From Pseudomonas yamanorum (lineage in GTDB: Bacteria > Pseudomonadota > Gammaproteobacteria > Pseudomonadales > Pseudomonadaceae): 64,000 nt of DNA. The notes beneath the pieces were generated by a model, which worked only from the letters and a program-made list of their open reading frames with translations, ran no database searches and was not told where the DNA came from. The stretch's first letter is position 1; each line of letters starts with the position of its first letter. Below, in pieces: positions 37,551 through 46,730 of this stretch. The stretch lies in the NCBI RefSeq assembly GCF_900105735.1, contig NZ_LT629793.1, positions 2,108,001 to 2,172,000 of the forward strand, written 5' to 3'. The translations under genes were made by a program, and so were the position numbers.

Positions 37551-37842
37551 CTCGATCACCACTCAATAGTTCGGGAACAATCGTGTAAACGGGAGCTGCA
37601 TCTATCCTAAGTGACTATTTGTGTCGTAGGAAAGTTCGCTTTTTCGTCTTTCAAGGGTTGCCGGGGATGACGTGTCCAGCATGCGCTTGCAACATGACAA
37701 CCAAAAAACGGCAGCACATAACTGCTTACTCAATGAGTTGCCGTTTTGGCGCTGATGCCGAGGGTGAATCCTATACTCGGTGAGTACGGGTCACGCTGCC
37801 ACACAGGCCTATCAAAAGCCCCCATTTCGAAGGATGACGACC

Positions 37843-38043
37843 ATGCTGGAACACAACAAAGAGCAGGCTGTACTAGAGAAAATTCACGCTGACATATCAC
37901 GAATTTATGCCGAACAACGCAAGCTCAACGCAGAATCCCACAAGATAACCCGTGAGAATTTCTGGTACCCCGTGGGTATCGCCATAGGCTTCTTCACGGC
38001 TGTCGGGACCGTCATGGCAATCGCGCAAAAGCTACTCGCGTAA
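37843..38043 (+). CDS. Small single-pass membrane protein
   Basis: A 66-residue protein with an amphipathic charged helix (residues 8-32: VLEKIHADISRIYAEQRKLN) followed by one membrane helix (about 41-62: YPVGIAIGFFTAVGTVMAIAQ). AAGGA stands eight bases before the chosen ATG; an ATG three codons upstream lacks space for a ribosome site. I do not recognise the family. A hairpin with a T run follows, so it is probably monocistronic. Confidence 0.7.
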   Translation: MLEHNKEQAVLEKIHADISRIYAEQRKLNAESHKITRENFWYPVGIAIGFFTAVGTVMAIAQKLLA

Positions 38044-38078
38044 ACGCGCCCTACGACCAGGGCTGCCTGAAACGCAAC

Positions 38079-38115
38079 CGCCGCTAACCCAAGGAAGGGA
38101 AAGCGGCGTTGTTTT
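38079..38115 (+). terminator. Probable terminator of the small membrane protein gene
   Basis: CGCCGCT-(16)-AGCGGCG followed by TTGTTTT, 35 bases past the stop. Confidence 0.7.
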
Positions 38116-38192
38116 GCCGATCGTTAAAACGCCACTCCGGCCATCCCTCCCATTAACAGGCTAGAATCCCCAAATTACCCCGGGAGCCTGTA

Positions 38193-38846
38193 TTGAAAGA
38201 AGCGTCTGATAAGCCATTGCGCATCGTACTCGCCGACGACCATCCGATTTTCCTCATCGGTCTGCGGGCGGTCCTGGAACGTGACGAACGGCTGACCATC
38301 GTCGGTGAAGCCAATTCACCCCAGGCACTTGCCGAGCTACTGCAACATTGCCCCTGTGACGTACTGGTCACCGACTTCATGATGCCCGCCGAGCCCCAGG
38401 CCGATGGCTTGCGCCTGATTGAACAACTGCGCCGGCATCACCCGGCCCTGCCCATTGTGGTGGTGACCATGCTGAACAACGCAGGCCTGTTCCACGCCAT
38501 CCTGGAGTTGGGCGTCATGGGCCTGCTGAGCAAGGCCAGTCTCGCGGACGAATTGCCTGAAGCGATTCGCCAGGTACGCCGGCAGCAACGTTACGTGGCC
38601 CAGACCATCAGCCAGTCACTGAACCTGGCAGGTGTCGATCGCGTGCACTCCCAGGATCAACTGTCACCCCGTGAACTGGAAGTCATTCGCCTGTTGGCCG
38701 GAGGCTTGACGGTAGGCGAGATCGCCGCGAATCTTCATCGCAGCAAGCAGACCGTCAGCGCGCAAAAAGTCAGCGCCATGCGCAAGCTGGGCCTGAGCAA
38801 CGACGCGGCGTTATTTATCTATGTGCAGGAACACGGGCTGGCCTAG
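38193..38846 (+). CDS. LuxR-type response regulator (RocA1/SadA-like)
   Basis: A 217-residue response regulator: receiver with phosphoacceptor D61 (VLVTDFMMP) and acidic pocket D15-D16, then a LuxR/NarL HTH at about 153-197 (LSPRELEVIRLLAGGLTVGEIAANL). The start is TTG at 38193 with GGGAG seven bases upstream. It faces the REC-EAL and hybrid-kinase genes, overlapping the former at the 3' end by 32 bases. By domain make-up the trio resembles RocS1-RocR-RocA1 (SadARS) of P. aeruginosa, where RocA1 controls fimbrial genes; no fimbrial operon is in this window. Confidence 0.87.
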   Translation: MKEASDKPLRIVLADDHPIFLIGLRAVLERDERLTIVGEANSPQALAELLQHCPCDVLVTDFMMPAEPQADGLRLIEQLRRHHPALPIVVVTMLNNAGLFHAILELGVMGLLSKASLADELPEAIRQVRRQQRYVAQTISQSLNLAGVDRVHSQDQLSPRELEVIRLLAGGLTVGEIAANLHRSKQTVSAQKVSAMRKLGLSNDAALFIYVQEHGLA

Positions 38847-40059
38847 CCTGAAACGCGATCCACTGTTTCAGTGCCTCGGCATCCATGGGCCGGGCGATAA
38901 AACAGCCTTGCAACCACGCAGCCCCCAACTCACTCACCGCGTGATAATCGGCGGCACTTTCAACCCCGGTCACCACCACCCCTACACCCAGTCGCCCCGC
39001 CATACTCATGGCGCCGGCAACCACTGCGGCCTTGCGATCGTCCTTGGCCATGCCGCTGGCAAACGCCGGCGGGATCTTCAATTCGCTGAAGGGCAATTCC
39101 AGCAAGCGTTGCAGGCTGGTGCCACCCACGCCGAAATCACCAATGGACAGCTTGCACCCCATCATCCGCAAACGCAGCAAGCCGGTGACGTGGGCGCTGT
39201 CGGTGTTCAAGCGCGAGGTTTCCACCAGTTCGAGGGTCAGGCCGTGAGCGGGCACGCCGTGAAGTTGCAGCAAGCCTTGCAGCACTTGGGGAAAGTGCGC
39301 GCGCTCCAGCATTCGCCCTGGGATATTCACCGCCACCGGCAGCGCCTGGCCGGTCTCGCGCATGACGTGTGCCGCCAGGCCCAACGCTTGCTCCAACACG
39401 TGCCAGGTAAACGCCTCTTCCATTCCGGCAAACTCCAGCACCGGTAGAAACTCATCAGGCAACAACAGCCCGCCTTCAGGAAGCTGCCAGCGCGCCAGCG
39501 CTTCAACACCTTGCAACGCACCGGCCTGGCTGACGATGGGCTGATACCAGACCGTGCCACAGCGTGCGATAACCGCCTGGCTCAGATCGGCTGAAGGTGG
39601 CAACACCTCGATTTCGCTCAAACCCAGCAACTGGCGCACCTGCTCCCAGGACATCGCCGCCGGCCCGGGCCGCAGGCGTTCCTGGCACGCCGTCAGGACT
39701 TGCCCGATCAACTTTGCCGATGCGGGCTTGGGCAAGCAGCCGAGCACGATGAGCCCCAACTGCCGCGCCATGTTCGCCACGCCCTCCAACACCTCGGGCT
39801 CGGCGTTGCTCAACAAGATCAACACCTGAGCCTGGCGACGTTCAGCCAGTTCGCGGATCAGCTCCAGGCCATCGCCCTGCTCCAGGTACAGATCGCAAAT
39901 CGCAATGTCCACCGCGCCCTTGCTCTCCAGTGACTGCCGAGCGGCGTCAACCGTTTCGGCAGTGCGTACATTGAATACGCCGTTGGCATTGAGCATCTGA
40001 TGCAGGGCCATCAGTTGGAACGGGTTATCTTCGAGGATCAGGACTTTGAGGGAACGCAT
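38815..40059 (-). CDS. REC-EAL response regulator (RocR/SadR-like), EAL motifs degenerate
   Basis: A 414-residue protein: receiver at 1-120 (D56 in ICDLYLEQGDG, K111) and an EAL domain at about 160-405. In P. aeruginosa RocR the EAL domain hydrolyses c-di-GMP. Here E186 of EAL, N245, E280 and K328 remain, but the DDFG metal motif reads GDFG (307-310), KID reads KIP (328-330), AEGVE reads VTGVE (363-367) and QGY reads QGC. Loss of these acidic residues makes phosphodiesterase activity unlikely; a binding or partner-sequestering role is inferred. It lies 72 bases after the hybrid kinase gene in the same direction. Confidence 0.88.
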   Translation of the reverse strand: MRSLKVLILEDNPFQLMALHQMLNANGVFNVRTAETVDAARQSLESKGAVDIAICDLYLEQGDGLELIRELAERRQAQVLILLSNAEPEVLEGVANMARQLGLIVLGCLPKPASAKLIGQVLTACQERLRPGPAAMSWEQVRQLLGLSEIEVLPPSADLSQAVIARCGTVWYQPIVSQAGALQGVEALARWQLPEGGLLLPDEFLPVLEFAGMEEAFTWHVLEQALGLAAHVMRETGQALPVAVNIPGRMLERAHFPQVLQGLLQLHGVPAHGLTLELVETSRLNTDSAHVTGLLRLRMMGCKLSIGDFGVGGTSLQRLLELPFSELKIPPAFASGMAKDDRKAAVVAGAMSMAGRLGVGVVVTGVESAADYHAVSELGAAWLQGCFIARPMDAEALKQWIAFQARPARVPAHR

Positions 40060-40131
40060 GAAAACTTTACCGGGGACAAGCGAGGGCGCACAGACTAGTA
40101 AAAACCCCGCGCATTCCCCATAGGACATGTC

Positions 40132-43100
40132 TTATTCGGACCGATCCAGATAGGTATCAAGCTCGCGCTGGAATTCGACCAATGCCTGGCGCAGCGCTAA
40201 CCAATGCATTTCAACCTCAGCGTTGCGCTGTTCCCGAAGACAGCCTTCCAGCGCCACACAGGCCTTGGCCAGCGGCAACGCATCCACCAGGCAGCAAATG
40301 CCCTTCAGGCGGTGCAGCGAAGCGGCCAGCCGGGCCTGGTCGTGGTCCGTCATAGCGGCGACCATCAAGTTATGTTCCTGCTCAAGGCTCCTCGCCAGTT
40401 CCTCCAACATCCGCAGCAAAACCGGCCCGTCGGCCTGGGTCATGGTGCGCAAGGTTTCGATACTGAAAGAGCGCGCAGGCGCCACCCGGGCGAGCACGCG
40501 TGTCCAGTGTTCAAGGGTCACGGGCTTGACCAGCAGTTCATCCATTCCCGCCTCCCGGCAGCGCTGCTGTTCGTCATCCTGGGCATTTGCCGTGCACCCC
40601 ACCAGCGCCAGGCGTGGCCGTTGCTCCTGGGCTTCAAGCCGGCGGATGGCCTCGCTCAAGGCGTAGCCGGACATGCCCGGCATGTTGCAGTCGGTGACCA
40701 ACAGATCAAACACCTCGTTGCGCCAATGCTGCAAGGCAGCCTCGGCGGAGTCGACGGCCACCACCTGATGGCCAAGGAACTGTAACTGCTGAACCAGTAC
40801 CAGACGGTTGGCCGGCAGGTCATCCACCACCAGCACCGACAGGCTGCGGCCGGCGACGGGCAACAACACCGCAGGTGCCGCTGGCACGTCATCGCTGCTG
40901 ACCCGGTCCAGGTACAGCTCGATGCACACCACCGTGCCCTGTCCCACAACACTGCTCAAGGTGATGCTGCCGCCCATCAACTCCACCAGTTGCTGGCAGA
41001 TGCTCAAGCCCAGCCCCGTGCCACCGTGCTCGGCAGCCGTCATTGCACTGACCTGGATAAACGGTTTGAACACCCGCGCCTGCTGCTCGATGCTGATACC
41101 CAGGCCGCTGTCCTCCACGCAGATGTGCAAGTATTCAGCTCCCGCCTGGTCGAGCTTGCGCGCGACACTGACCCGAACCTCGCCGTGCTGGGTGAATTTA
41201 ATCGCATTGCCCAACAGGTTATGGATCACCTGGCGCAGGCGCAGCGGGTCGAACCAGTAGTGCCCTTGCGCCGCAGGATCGAAGGCGAGGGTCAAGTGCA
41301 GGCCTTTTTTCTGCGCCATGGCTTCAAACAGCCGCTGTATGCCCTCAAAGAATGCTTTCAAGTCAGTGGTCTGCGGCGCCAGTTGCAGATGACCGGCTTC
41401 AATCTTCGCCAGGTCCAGGCTGTCACCCATCAGGGCAATCAACTCACGTGCCGAGCGATGGGCTACCCGCAGCGCTTCAGACACCGGATTGCCTTCGGCC
41501 AGGGCACGCTCTTGCTCCAACTCAAGCAGACCGATGATGGCGGTCATCGGCGTGCGAATCTCGTGGCTCAGGGTCGAGAGAAAGGCGCTTTTGGCGTAGT
41601 TCGCTTCATCAGCAGCCTGGCGCGCATCCATCAGTTGGTGCTCCAGGACCTTGCGCTCGTTGATGTCGATCCAGCCACCGAGCAACCCTTGCAATTGGCC
41701 CTTGGCGTCAAAGAACGGCACCGTCCACTGATAGACATGAAACGCCCCGCCGTTGAACTCCAGTTGCCGATCGACGAACAGCGACTGCTGGGTCGCCAAC
41801 TGTTCCATATGGCCGGCGTGCAGGCGCGCGGCCGTTGCGTCAGGCATCAATCCGCTTTCCATCAGCGTCAGGCCCTGGATGTGCTCACGCCGGGTGTTCA
41901 ACTGTTGTTCATAGCTGGTGTTGCAGGTCACCAGGCGTCCTTCCAGATCACGGACAAACACCGGGTTGGGCATGCCATCCAGCAACGCGCGTTTAAATGC
42001 CAACTGGTCGTTGAGCCGTTGCTCGGCCTGCAGGCGCTGGCGAATCTGGCGCTTGAGGCGGCTGTTCCAGGCCAGGGACACCAGCACAAATAGCAACGCC
42101 ATGGCGACCGTCCAATAGGCCCATGGCGGCACGCGCTGCCAGGCCGGCACCGGGACCGGCACGGTACCCAGCCAACGCAAGCGCAAAGCACTCAACTCCG
42201 CGACCGGCAGCGCTTCCAGTGCCTTGTTCATAATGCTCAACAGTTCCGGTTGGTCCTTGCGCACCGACAGGCTGTTGGCCGACCACTTGCCCTCGACACT
42301 GCGACCAATGCGCAGCTCATCGGCCGGGTAACTCTGAACTTCCACTTCACTCTGGATGGTCGCCGCCGCGCGGCCCTGCGTTACCAGCTCACGGGCCTGG
42401 GCATAGTTATCCACCGGGTGCAGCTTGATCCCGGGGTGCTCGCGACGAATGTACCCCTCCAGGACATGGCGTGCCGGCAGCGCCAGGACCTTGCCTGACA
42501 GCTCGCTCAAACTGGCCACTGGCGGTGCGTCCGCACGTTGGATAAACACCCAGCCGGAACCCCCAAAACCATGGCTGAAATTCAGGAATGCCTTGCGCTC
42601 CTGATTTTCGGCCAACGTGGTGTTCATATCCGCCCTGCCCGTTTCCAGCAACGCCAGGGTTTGCGCCGTGGAAGACACTTCCTCCATGACGAACTGCAAA
42701 CCGGTCATGCGTGAAATGCGGTTGAGCAGGTCCACATTCAGCCCTACCCATTGGCCGTCCTTGTCCTTGAATACATAGGGCGAGAGTTGTTGGGATGCCA
42801 CCACCACATGGGGATGCTGGAGCACCCAGGCCCGCTCCTGGGCCGACAAGGCGATGCGCTCGGCGGCAATGCCGACGCCCAGGCCGGTGGTCCAGCGCGC
42901 GAGGATCTCTCGCCGCACGGAGTCATCGATGCTCGCCAGCGCCTGATCCATCATCGTCCCCAGCAGCGGGTCGGCCTCCCGTGTGGCAAAGGCGAAACCG
43001 ATGGGTGCCAGCCGGCTTTCCACCTTGATCTGCAAGCCCAGGTAGGGCCGCAAAGACTTGTAGGCGCGCACGATCACTTCGTTGCCGATAAACGCATCGG

Positions 43101-43713
43101 CATCACCTTGCTTCAGCGCTTCCAGGCCGCTGTAGAGATTCGGTGCCAGCATGATGTGGCTGCCGGGATATGCGAGATGGACGTTCTTGACGTTGGCGTA
43201 GCCGTCCAGCAACACCAGCTTCTTGTCATTGAGGTCTTCGTTCTGGGTGGTGTCATCCCGGCGCACAACCACCACCGAACGATCCGGCATGTAGTCTTCG
43301 GTAAAGCGCAGCCCCGATACGTCGCGCTCATAACCGTTGGCACTGGTGAGAATATCGATGGTGCCGTTACGCAAGGCTTCCACCGCCTGCGCCCGCTCGG
43401 CGAACCCCAGTACTTGCATCGGTGCATTCAGGCGCGCGCCGATCAGGCTCAGGTAATCAGCGCTGATGCCCTGGTAGCGATTGCGGTCGCGGGTGATATC
43501 AATTGGCTGATAGTCATCAATCGAGATGCCCACCTTCAACGGTCGATGCGCCGCCAGCCATTGCTGCTCGCTGGCCGTCAGGGGCATGGGCTCCAGGGCA
43601 ATGAACGCCGGTACCAGCTTGAACGGCAGGCTGACAGCCGCAAGGCTTGCCGAACCCTGCACAAGCAACAGCACACCTGCCAGCCACACACACGCGCGGG
43701 TCGATAAATACAC
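40132..43713 (-). CDS. BvgS-type hybrid sensor kinase (RocS1-like)
   Basis: A 1193-residue unorthodox kinase. Order: signal (1-26), two periplasmic SBP_bac_3 domains (about 50-275 and 295-515), membrane helix 531-549, PAS (about 565-690), HisKA with H717 (LSTLSHEIRTPM), HATPase (NAIKF, DSGLGI, GGTGLGL), receiver with D1008 (VTDCNMPGMSG), and HPt with H1134 (SLHRLKG). All phosphorelay residues are present. The HPt would pass phosphate to the REC-EAL and LuxR proteins. GTG start at 43713 with AAGGA upstream. The signal bound by the two Venus-flytrap domains is unknown. Confidence 0.92.
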   Translation of the reverse strand: MYLSTRACVWLAGVLLLVQGSASLAAVSLPFKLVPAFIALEPMPLTASEQQWLAAHRPLKVGISIDDYQPIDITRDRNRYQGISADYLSLIGARLNAPMQVLGFAERAQAVEALRNGTIDILTSANGYERDVSGLRFTEDYMPDRSVVVVRRDDTTQNEDLNDKKLVLLDGYANVKNVHLAYPGSHIMLAPNLYSGLEALKQGDADAFIGNEVIVRAYKSLRPYLGLQIKVESRLAPIGFAFATREADPLLGTMMDQALASIDDSVRREILARWTTGLGVGIAAERIALSAQERAWVLQHPHVVVASQQLSPYVFKDKDGQWVGLNVDLLNRISRMTGLQFVMEEVSSTAQTLALLETGRADMNTTLAENQERKAFLNFSHGFGGSGWVFIQRADAPPVASLSELSGKVLALPARHVLEGYIRREHPGIKLHPVDNYAQARELVTQGRAAATIQSEVEVQSYPADELRIGRSVEGKWSANSLSVRKDQPELLSIMNKALEALPVAELSALRLRWLGTVPVPVPAWQRVPPWAYWTVAMALLFVLVSLAWNSRLKRQIRQRLQAEQRLNDQLAFKRALLDGMPNPVFVRDLEGRLVTCNTSYEQQLNTRREHIQGLTLMESGLMPDATAARLHAGHMEQLATQQSLFVDRQLEFNGGAFHVYQWTVPFFDAKGQLQGLLGGWIDINERKVLEHQLMDARQAADEANYAKSAFLSTLSHEIRTPMTAIIGLLELEQERALAEGNPVSEALRVAHRSARELIALMGDSLDLAKIEAGHLQLAPQTTDLKAFFEGIQRLFEAMAQKKGLHLTLAFDPAAQGHYWFDPLRLRQVIHNLLGNAIKFTQHGEVRVSVARKLDQAGAEYLHICVEDSGLGISIEQQARVFKPFIQVSAMTAAEHGGTGLGLSICQQLVELMGGSITLSSVVGQGTVVCIELYLDRVSSDDVPAAPAVLLPVAGRSLSVLVVDDLPANRLVLVQQLQFLGHQVVAVDSAEAALQHWRNEVFDLLVTDCNMPGMSGYALSEAIRRLEAQEQRPRLALVGCTANAQDDEQQRCREAGMDELLVKPVTLEHWTRVLARVAPARSFSIETLRTMTQADGPVLLRMLEELARSLEQEHNLMVAAMTDHDQARLAASLHRLKGICCLVDALPLAKACVALEGCLREQRNAEVEMHWLALRQALVEFQRELDTYLDRSE

Positions 43714-43774
43714 CGGTTGGGTTTCCTTGATTATTCTTGTTGGTCGCCGCGCAAGTATGGCTCGCCAGAATGAA

Positions 43775-43799
43775 AAAGCCCGTCACGAAGACGGGCTTG
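43775..43799 (-). terminator. Rho-independent terminator of thrC
   Basis: Minus-strand AAGCCCGTC-TTCGT-GACGGGCTTTTTCA, 24 bases after the thrC stop. Confidence 0.9.
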
Positions 43800-43822
43800 A
43801 GCTACCACGTAAAGCCGTTGGA

Positions 43823-45232
43823 TCAGAGTGGCTTGCCGCGATTGCCATGCTGGCTGACAAACGCCTGCACCGCTTTCAGGTCATTGGCCAATACCGTGCA
43901 ACGCTCTTCACGCTCAAACAGGTCGGTGAGGTGCGGCGGCAATTCCAGTGCCTTGCCAACACCCGCCTTCTCCACCGCTTCCGGGAATTTGACCGGGTGC
44001 GCAGTGCCGAGAATTACCATCGGGATGTCCAGGCTGCGACGGCATTCGCGCGCGGCCTTGACGCCAATGGCGGTGTGCGGGTCCAGCAGCTCGCCGGTCT
44101 GGGCGTAGACTTCGGCAATGGTCTCGCAGGTTTCTGCATCATCCACGGCCAGGGAGTCGAACAGCTTGCGGGTTTCGGTCCAGCGCTCTTGCTCGACGCT
44201 GAAACCGCCACCTTGCTTGAAGCTGTCCATCAGGCCAGCCAGGGCAGCGCCGTTGCGACCGTGCATGTCGAACAGCAAGCGTTCGAAGTTCGATGACACC
44301 ATGATGTCCATCGACGGCGACAGCGTGGCGTGCAGCGTTTCCTTGACGTACTGGTTGCCACTCATGAAGCGGTGCAGGATGTCGTTGCGGTTGGTGGCGA
44401 CGATCAACTGGTTGATCGGCAGGCCCATGTTGCGCGCCAGGTAACCGGCGAAGATGTCGCCGAAGTTGCCGGTTGGCACCGAGAACGACACCGAACGCGC
44501 CGGGCCGCCCAACTGCAGGGACGCATGGAAGTAGTAGACGATCTGGGCCATGATCCGCGCCCAGTTGATCGAGTTTACCGCCACCAGGCGCGTGCCCTTG
44601 AGGAAGCTCTGGTCGGCGAAGCTGGCCTTGACCATTTCCTGGCAGTCATCGAAGTTGCCTTCGATGGCGATGTTGTGGATGTTCTCACCGAAGATCGTGG
44701 TCATCTGCCGACGCTGCACTTCCGACACGCGGTTGTGCGGGTGCAGGATGAAGATGTCGACGTTTTCGCAGTGCTTGCAACCTTCGATCGCCGCCGAGCC
44801 GGTATCACCGGAAGTGGCGCCGATGATCACCACGCGCTCGCCGCGTTTTTCCAACACGTAGTCCAACAGGCGACCCAGCAGTTGCAGGGCGAAATCCTTG
44901 AACGCCAGGGTCGGGCCGTGGAACAGTTCCAGGACCCATTCGTTGCCGTTCAGTTGGCGCAACGGGGCGATGGCGCTGTGGGAAAACACGCCGTAGGTTT
45001 CTTCCAGGATCTTCTTGAAATCCGCATCCGGGATGCTGCCGGTGACGAACGGGCGCATGACCCGGAACGCCAGCTCGTGGTACGGCAGGCCGGCCCAGGA
45101 CGCGATTTCTTCCTGGGTGAAGCGTGGCAGGTTTTCCGGCACATACAGGCCGCCGTCAGTGGCCAGACCGGCCAGCAAAACGTCTTCGAAATTCAGGGCC
45201 GGTGCCTGGCCGCGGGTGCTGATATAACGCAT
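43823..45232 (-). CDS. thrC: Threonine synthase
   Basis: A 469-residue PLP enzyme converting O-phosphohomoserine to threonine. PLP lysine K112 lies in PTLAFKDFALQLL; GATSGDTGSAA is the phosphate-binding loop. The ATG at 45232 gives the usual MRYISTRG start and has GAGGAG six bases upstream. It follows hom by 67 bases, so the two last steps of threonine synthesis are cotranscribed; thrB is not here, as expected in Pseudomonas. Confidence 0.97.
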   Translation of the reverse strand: MRYISTRGQAPALNFEDVLLAGLATDGGLYVPENLPRFTQEEIASWAGLPYHELAFRVMRPFVTGSIPDADFKKILEETYGVFSHSAIAPLRQLNGNEWVLELFHGPTLAFKDFALQLLGRLLDYVLEKRGERVVIIGATSGDTGSAAIEGCKHCENVDIFILHPHNRVSEVQRRQMTTIFGENIHNIAIEGNFDDCQEMVKASFADQSFLKGTRLVAVNSINWARIMAQIVYYFHASLQLGGPARSVSFSVPTGNFGDIFAGYLARNMGLPINQLIVATNRNDILHRFMSGNQYVKETLHATLSPSMDIMVSSNFERLLFDMHGRNGAALAGLMDSFKQGGGFSVEQERWTETRKLFDSLAVDDAETCETIAEVYAQTGELLDPHTAIGVKAARECRRSLDIPMVILGTAHPVKFPEAVEKAGVGKALELPPHLTDLFEREERCTVLANDLKAVQAFVSQHGNRGKPL

Positions 45233-45299
45233 GACTGGCTCCTCTAGAGCATGCTTGAACAAGGGCCGCCGAACGCGTGGGGCCCTTGCCGCAAAACGA

Positions 45300-46604
45300 T
45301 TAGTTCAGGTGTTCGACGCGAATCCGCACCACCGGCCCAACCACACCCTGCAACGCTTCAAGCGCGGCGATGGCATCGTTGATGTGCTGTTCCAGCACAC
45401 GGTGGGTCAGCAGGATCATGGGCACCAGGCCGTCTTGTTCTTCGACTTCCTTCTGCATGATCGATTCAATGTTGATGCCGCGCTCCGACAGGATGCTGGC
45501 GACCTGAGCGAGCACGCCCGGATGATCCTTGGCCTGGATGCGCAGGTAGTAGGCACTTTCGCAGGCTTCGATCGGCAGGATCGGGTGGGCCGACAGCGAG
45601 TCCGGCTGGAAAGCCAGGTGCGGTACGCGGTTTTCCGGGTCGCTGGTCATGGCGCGAACCACGTCCACCAGATCGGCGATCACCGACGAAGCCGTGGGCT
45701 CCATGCCGGCGCCGGCGCCGTAGAACAGGGTCGAACCGGCAGCATCACCGTTGACCATCACGGCGTTCATCACGCCATTGACGTTGGCGATCAGGCGGTC
45801 GGCCGGGATCAGCGTCGGGTGCACACGCAGCTCGATACCGGCCGGGGTGCTGCGCGCCACACCGAGGTGCTTGATGCGGTAGCCCAGGGCTTCGGCGTAG
45901 TTCACGTCGGCGGTGGTCAGCTTGGTGATGCCTTCGGTGTAGGCCTTGTCGAACTGCAGCGGGATACCAAAGGCGATGGACGCCAGGATCGTCAGCTTGT
46001 GGGCAGCGTCGATGCCTTCGACGTCGAAGGTCGGATCGGCTTCGGCGTAACCCAGGGCCTGGGCTTCGGCCAGCACGTCTTCGAAGGTACGGCCCTTCTC
46101 GCGCATTTCGGTGAGGATGAAGTTACCGGTGCCGTTGATGATGCCGGCTACCCAATTGATGCGGTTGGCGGACAGGCCTTCACGGATCGCCTTGATCACC
46201 GGGATACCACCGGCAACCGCAGCTTCGAACGCTACGATCACGCCCTTCTCGCGGGCCTTGGCGAAGATCTCGTTGCCGTGTACGGCGATCAGCGCCTTGT
46301 TGGCGGTGACCACGTGCTTGCCGTTCTCGATCGCCTTGAGCACCAGCTCGCGGGCCACGGTGTAACCGCCCACCAGTTCGATGACGATATCGATTTCAGG
46401 GTTGGTGGCGACTTCGAAGACATCGTTGGTAATCGCAATACCGGTCGTTTGGAACTGAGGCTTTGGCGTACGCGTGGCAATTTGTGCCACTTCAATCCCA
46501 CGCCCTGCACGGCGGGAAATTTCCTCAGCGTTACGCTGAAGTACGTTGAAGGTGCCGCCACCGACGGTCCCTAACCCACAGATGCCTACTTTGACCGGTT
46601 TCAC
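45300..46604 (-). CDS. hom: Homoserine dehydrogenase
   Basis: A 434-residue enzyme reducing aspartate semialdehyde to homoserine with NAD(P)H. The dinucleotide-binding GICGLGTVGGGTF is at about 7-19, catalytic-domain blocks GIINGTGNFIL and ADPTFDVEGIDA follow, and the C-terminal ACT domain (HPGVLAQVASILSERGINIE) binds regulatory threonine. Start: GTG at 46604 with GGGGAG seven bases upstream; an ATG at 46619 lies inside the ribosome site. Terminator-like hairpins stand directly upstream. Confidence 0.96.
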   Translation of the reverse strand: MKPVKVGICGLGTVGGGTFNVLQRNAEEISRRAGRGIEVAQIATRTPKPQFQTTGIAITNDVFEVATNPEIDIVIELVGGYTVARELVLKAIENGKHVVTANKALIAVHGNEIFAKAREKGVIVAFEAAVAGGIPVIKAIREGLSANRINWVAGIINGTGNFILTEMREKGRTFEDVLAEAQALGYAEADPTFDVEGIDAAHKLTILASIAFGIPLQFDKAYTEGITKLTTADVNYAEALGYRIKHLGVARSTPAGIELRVHPTLIPADRLIANVNGVMNAVMVNGDAAGSTLFYGAGAGMEPTASSVIADLVDVVRAMTSDPENRVPHLAFQPDSLSAHPILPIEACESAYYLRIQAKDHPGVLAQVASILSERGINIESIMQKEVEEQDGLVPMILLTHRVLEQHINDAIAALEALQGVVGPVVRIRVEHLN

Positions 46605-46622
46605 TGAAGAACTCCCCATGAA

Positions 46623-46645
46623 ACGGCCGACTCAAGGTCGGCCGT
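46623..46645 (-). promoter_or_regulatory. Perfect hairpin at the hom leader
   Basis: ACGGCCGAC-(5)-GTCGGCCGT, a perfect 9-bp stem ending 18 bases before the hom GTG start. It could compete with ribosome loading or act with the next hairpin as an attenuator. Confidence 0.6.
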
Positions 46646-46669
46646 GAAAACAGCCGCACAACTGCGGCT
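46646..46669 (-). terminator. Terminator-like hairpin between dsbC and hom
   Basis: Minus-strand AGCCGCA-GTTG-TGCGGCT followed by GTTTTC. A further hairpin GACTCGCCGA-(4)-TCGGCGGGTC lies at 46680-46703. Both are 3' of dsbC and 5' of hom. Confidence 0.65.
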
Positions 46670-46730
46670 CTCTATTAATGACCCGCCGAACTGTCGGCGA
46701 GTCATGATCGTCAAGGCTCGACGATTTTGC

